Below, piece after piece: positions 58,710-64,000 of a stretch of DNA of 64,000 bases (positions are counted from its first letter, which is position 1; every line of letters starts with the position of its first letter). The DNA is from Torreya grandis (taxonomy: Eukaryota; Streptophyta; Pinopsida; Cupressales; Taxaceae): the NCBI GenBank assembly GCA_037957365.1, contig JARHVA010000458.1, positions 5,350,015 through 5,414,014 of the forward strand, read 5' to 3'. A program made the position numbers and the translations under genes. Below the pieces are notes generated by a model. It searched no databases. It was not told where the DNA came from and saw only the letters and a program-made list of their open reading frames with translations.

Positions 58710-59310
58710 GGGAGATCTGAGATGTTTATTTCATCACTACTTCTCTAAAAAAAATTATTTTGGTCAATTGTAGTATGCCACACATGGGTAGTTCCTATAA
58801 TGGAAATCACCAGGAACCTTCACTTAAGTAGTTAGATCAAATAAACCAATTAATACTCCAAACCCTTTAACACTTTACAAACATTTTTGAGGATAAATTA
58901 CTAAGCTCAAGGTCTACTTGAGAGAGCCCCTCCTTATCAAACACATGTGATAAGGCCCATATAATAGATTGAATTGGGGAGTTACATACCATGTTATTCT
59001 AGGTGTTACACTAGACAACAATCATAGGTGTAGTAGAGGAACTCTCACTCTCCATATGAGATGAATTTCAATTATTCTAGAAAGTGTGATACCTTGAGCT
59101 AGAATTTGAGCCTAGTTTGAGTGTGTCAGCATACAAAGGTAGACCATTAGATATTTTTGATAGAGGATCTAATAGACCATTAAGAACCCCACCAATGAAG
59201 GGACCTTCTTTAAAGGCTTGCTACTTATGTGGGATTATGGGCTATTTCAATCAAGATTCCCCATGGAAGGTAAAACTAACCTCTAGTTTGAATAAGGATA
59301 GATGAGGTGG
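58710..59310 (+). pseudogene. Gag remnant with zinc knuckle
   Basis: Weak gag-like residues lead to a 62-codon open stretch (59117-59305) containing PMKGPSLKACYLCGIMGYFN and DSPW. It corresponds to a C-x2-C-x4-H-x4-C zinc knuckle with His to Phe and the last Cys to Ser. It lies where gag is expected downstream of the primer site. Nothing else of gag-pol is recognisable. Confidence 0.55.
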
Positions 59311-61674
59311 ATGGATCGAGAATGACTCAGTGTTTAAAGAGCACATGTTGTGGGAAATAAGACACAAGGTTTAGGACTATCAATACCTTTAAATTAGGCC
59401 AATTTTAGGTGCTCACATTTTGTTTTTTTTGTTATATCATGCTACCATAATTAGTGATCTTATGTTTTTTTATAAGGCACTAGGTGCCAATATTTTACTT
59501 TTGAATACTTCAATAATATTTGACTATGATATTGTGAATTCCATTTTATCAATGAAAATTCATCTATCTCAATTTATATTTAGTTATTTTTGGGTAATCA
59601 CTTATCATGAGATTTTGAGATAATTTTTCATTTTGTAAACATTTAAACCTTGTAATAAATGAAACTAAAAATATTGTTTAACAAAGATAACATGCACATT
59701 GAGTTTCAAAAATGTGAGAGATTTTAAACCTAAAATGAATTATAAAATCCTTAACATAAATAAAATGATTCTTATATGGTTATAATTCCTTTTTATAATC
59801 CTATTTTTAGTGACACTTATGTGAGGGATGTGGGTTGCCTTATTCAATCTCATATCAATTGTGGTTGGTGATTGGTGGAAGACATGTATAACCATGATGG
59901 TGCTTCTTTTAAAATTGATGGTGTTGTATATTTTAACAAAAATTATGTATAGGATGATAGGATGTTATTGTTGATGATGAGATGCCATTGTCACTTGTTT
60001 AGTACCATTAAAATATTCCTTAAATATTGTAAGGTATGTAAACTCCCCAAACCATTATTGTGACCAAATGTAAGTGAATGTGTTATAAATTATGTGTGTG
60101 TCTCCCCAGCCTATATTCCAACCCATGTTGTTGTGTAATTAAAATGTATTTCTTAAAGCCTCCCCACACTCATATGCATATATGTTTAACCTTGGAAAAC
60201 AATGCCCATTTTATGAATAACTATACTACAATGAATATGGTGTGGATATTTTTGTGCCATTCATAAACTATATTATATAACCCTATGTACCTTTGTCCAT
60301 GTAAAAACATTTAAACATATCTTGTTAAAGGATCTAGTAGTGTAACCTTTCCTTTGTAACCTAACCCTATGATAAACACCTATGTTTTAGCCCTATGGAC
60401 CTAGTTTGGGAGACATATGGAGGATGATGTTATAATTGTATTTCTCTAACCTCTGGTAGGTAATTTAGGCTTATATTTGTTTTCCTTCTCCTTTGAGTGG
60501 ATTCAATAACCACATAGTGCAATAATGTGGATTTTACAAGTATGATGCCTTCATTTTTTTTCCTTTTGATTTTAAAATATTTTTGAAACCAACATTTTTT
60601 CCTAGATATAAAATTATTTTACAAAGTTATTTCCTTGGTTTGAAATTAATTTGATTGAAACTTTGATTATTATGATGTGGCCACTTGTATTTCAATTTAT
60701 TGCATAATTGTGATGATTTTTTTTAATATTTTAGTTGAAATATTTCCTTATGACAACTTGGCATTTTCTTTAATTAAATTATTATGTTAATTTTTGGTGA
60801 GGTTTTATACTTTTCTATTTGAATGTTGGTTTCATGAATGTCATGATTTGAATAATATATGTATTTTATATGTACAGGGAGTAATTAATTTAAAATATAG
60901 ATAGATGGTGTGATGACTCAGTTTGTGAGGTCAAGTCTTGAGCCATCCTCCTACCCTCCAAATGTGGTGGTTTCATATATGATTCATCTAAAGCACTTGC
61001 TATATTTATTTAGAGGTCTAAGAAGAAATATTTTTGGGAGGTCTAAGGATATTATGTACTTGTATACTTGACTAGGCTATAGCATTGCTTCATTATTTAT
61101 TGGGAGGTCTAAGGAGATTAATTTTAGAGCACACTAATTACACTTCTATTTCAACATTGACATTGTTTCATTCATACGCCACATTATATTTTGTAAAAGT
61201 ACACTCTTACCATGGGATGATGCTTAGCTTAATCACTATGTTATCATAACAAAACAATATATTCTTTACACATGTTACTTATCAGAGTTACACAATGACA
61301 AAATATCACTGATTTTTAGTTGTTTATGAAAGTTTTAGATGATAATATATTGTTACATAATAGGAACTACCTAATTTTTAATATCAACTATTGACTTAAA
61401 AACCTTCTTCTTTGTAAGAGAATCAAAATTCACATTAATAAATGATGTTGATAATTATAAAATTTGAATAAGATAAAACCTTGAGAATAATATAACTAAC
61501 ATCAAGATGTGAATAATTTATAATTGAAACTATGGAATTTTAAATCATAATTGAAAATTGGTGTTGTATCTATACTGCCTTGAGTTGCATTATTCATAGC
61601 CTTTTGTGCTTTTATAAGTGGGTGGTTATTTAGCCCCTTGTGTTGGTTGGGTACATCAAAGATGATGATTTTAT
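59311..61674 (+). other. Non-coding interior of the LARD-like element
   Basis: About 2.4 kb with only short open frames and no protease, RT or integrase motif in any frame. GGTCTAAGGA-type phrases recur near 61015, 61040 and 61090. Confidence 0.5.
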
Positions 61675-61685
61675 AAAGGGGGGTA
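61675..61685 (+). promoter_or_regulatory. Polypurine tract of the LARD-like element
   Basis: AAAGGGGGGTA directly precedes the 3' LTR start TGTGATACCCC. It is a strong plus-strand primer site typical of gypsy chromoviruses. Confidence 0.85.

Positions 61686-64000
<2,315 letters not shown>

Noticed and set aside
59800..60060. Integrase zinc finger in the LARD-like interior
   Set aside because: A few His/Cys residues are present but spacing does not fit HHCC and no catalytic core follows.

Overview
This is a plant nuclear window made almost entirely of LTR retrotransposons. It is strongly AT-rich, and I found no host protein-coding gene, tRNA, rRNA or CRISPR array. Ty1/copia and Ty3/gypsy elements lie nested and tandem in every state of decay. 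Several have giant LTRs (about 4-5.4 kb), which suggests pericentromeric or intergenic DNA of a large-genome seed plant, possibly a gymnosperm. That taxonomic guess is an inference.

Layout. (1) 1-4270, minus: the 5' half (gag, protease, RNase H-like domain, RT) of a decayed Ty3/gypsy element of the Tat-like type, cut by the window edge. (2) 5563-11182, minus: a nearly complete Ty1/copia element with two 687-bp LTRs, a 5-bp target duplication, a tRNA-iMet-type primer site and a polyprotein broken by one frameshift and seven in-frame TAG codons. (3) 11400-15407, minus: a Ty3/gypsy remnant in which two ~1.05-kb LTRs bracket only RNase H and integrase. (4) 15511-15850: a probable copia LTR fragment. 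(5) 16675-22155, plus: a full-length but heavily decayed copia element. (6) 24090-25955, plus: a gag-PR-RT fragment of a chromovirus-like gypsy element. (7) 25956-29261: AT-rich DNA with nothing recognised. (8) 29272-50088, plus: LTR-internal-LTR-internal-LTR(truncated) of one Tat-like family with ~5.4-kb LTRs. (9) 50086-51340, plus: an RNase H-integrase fragment of another Tat-like element. (10) 53788 to the window end, plus: an element with a ~4.9-kb LTR, a ~3.0-kb nearly non-coding internal region and the start of the 3' LTR, resembling a large retrotransposon derivative (LARD).

The most interesting material is in the giant LTRs of region 8. Their first ~1.3 kb carries an array of about 15 imperfect palindromes of about 20-34 bp. 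Most share the core AGAGAATTTTCTCT, but their arms differ between units while staying self-complementary. Between LTR copies, paired (compensatory) substitutions are visible. The same LTR then carries a degenerate ~1,090-codon reading frame (ORFX) upstream of the TATA box, that is, inside U3. In the second LTR the middle of ORFX is replaced by an inverted piece of gag-protease, and the neighbouring internal region lacks that same piece.

How the parts work: in each element the LTR supplies promoter and 3' end, the primer site just inside the 5' LTR starts minus-strand synthesis, the purine tract just before the 3' LTR starts plus-strand synthesis, and the polyprotein supplies capsid, protease, RT/RNase H and integrase. 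All coding copies here carry stops, frameshifts or truncations, so none looks autonomous now.
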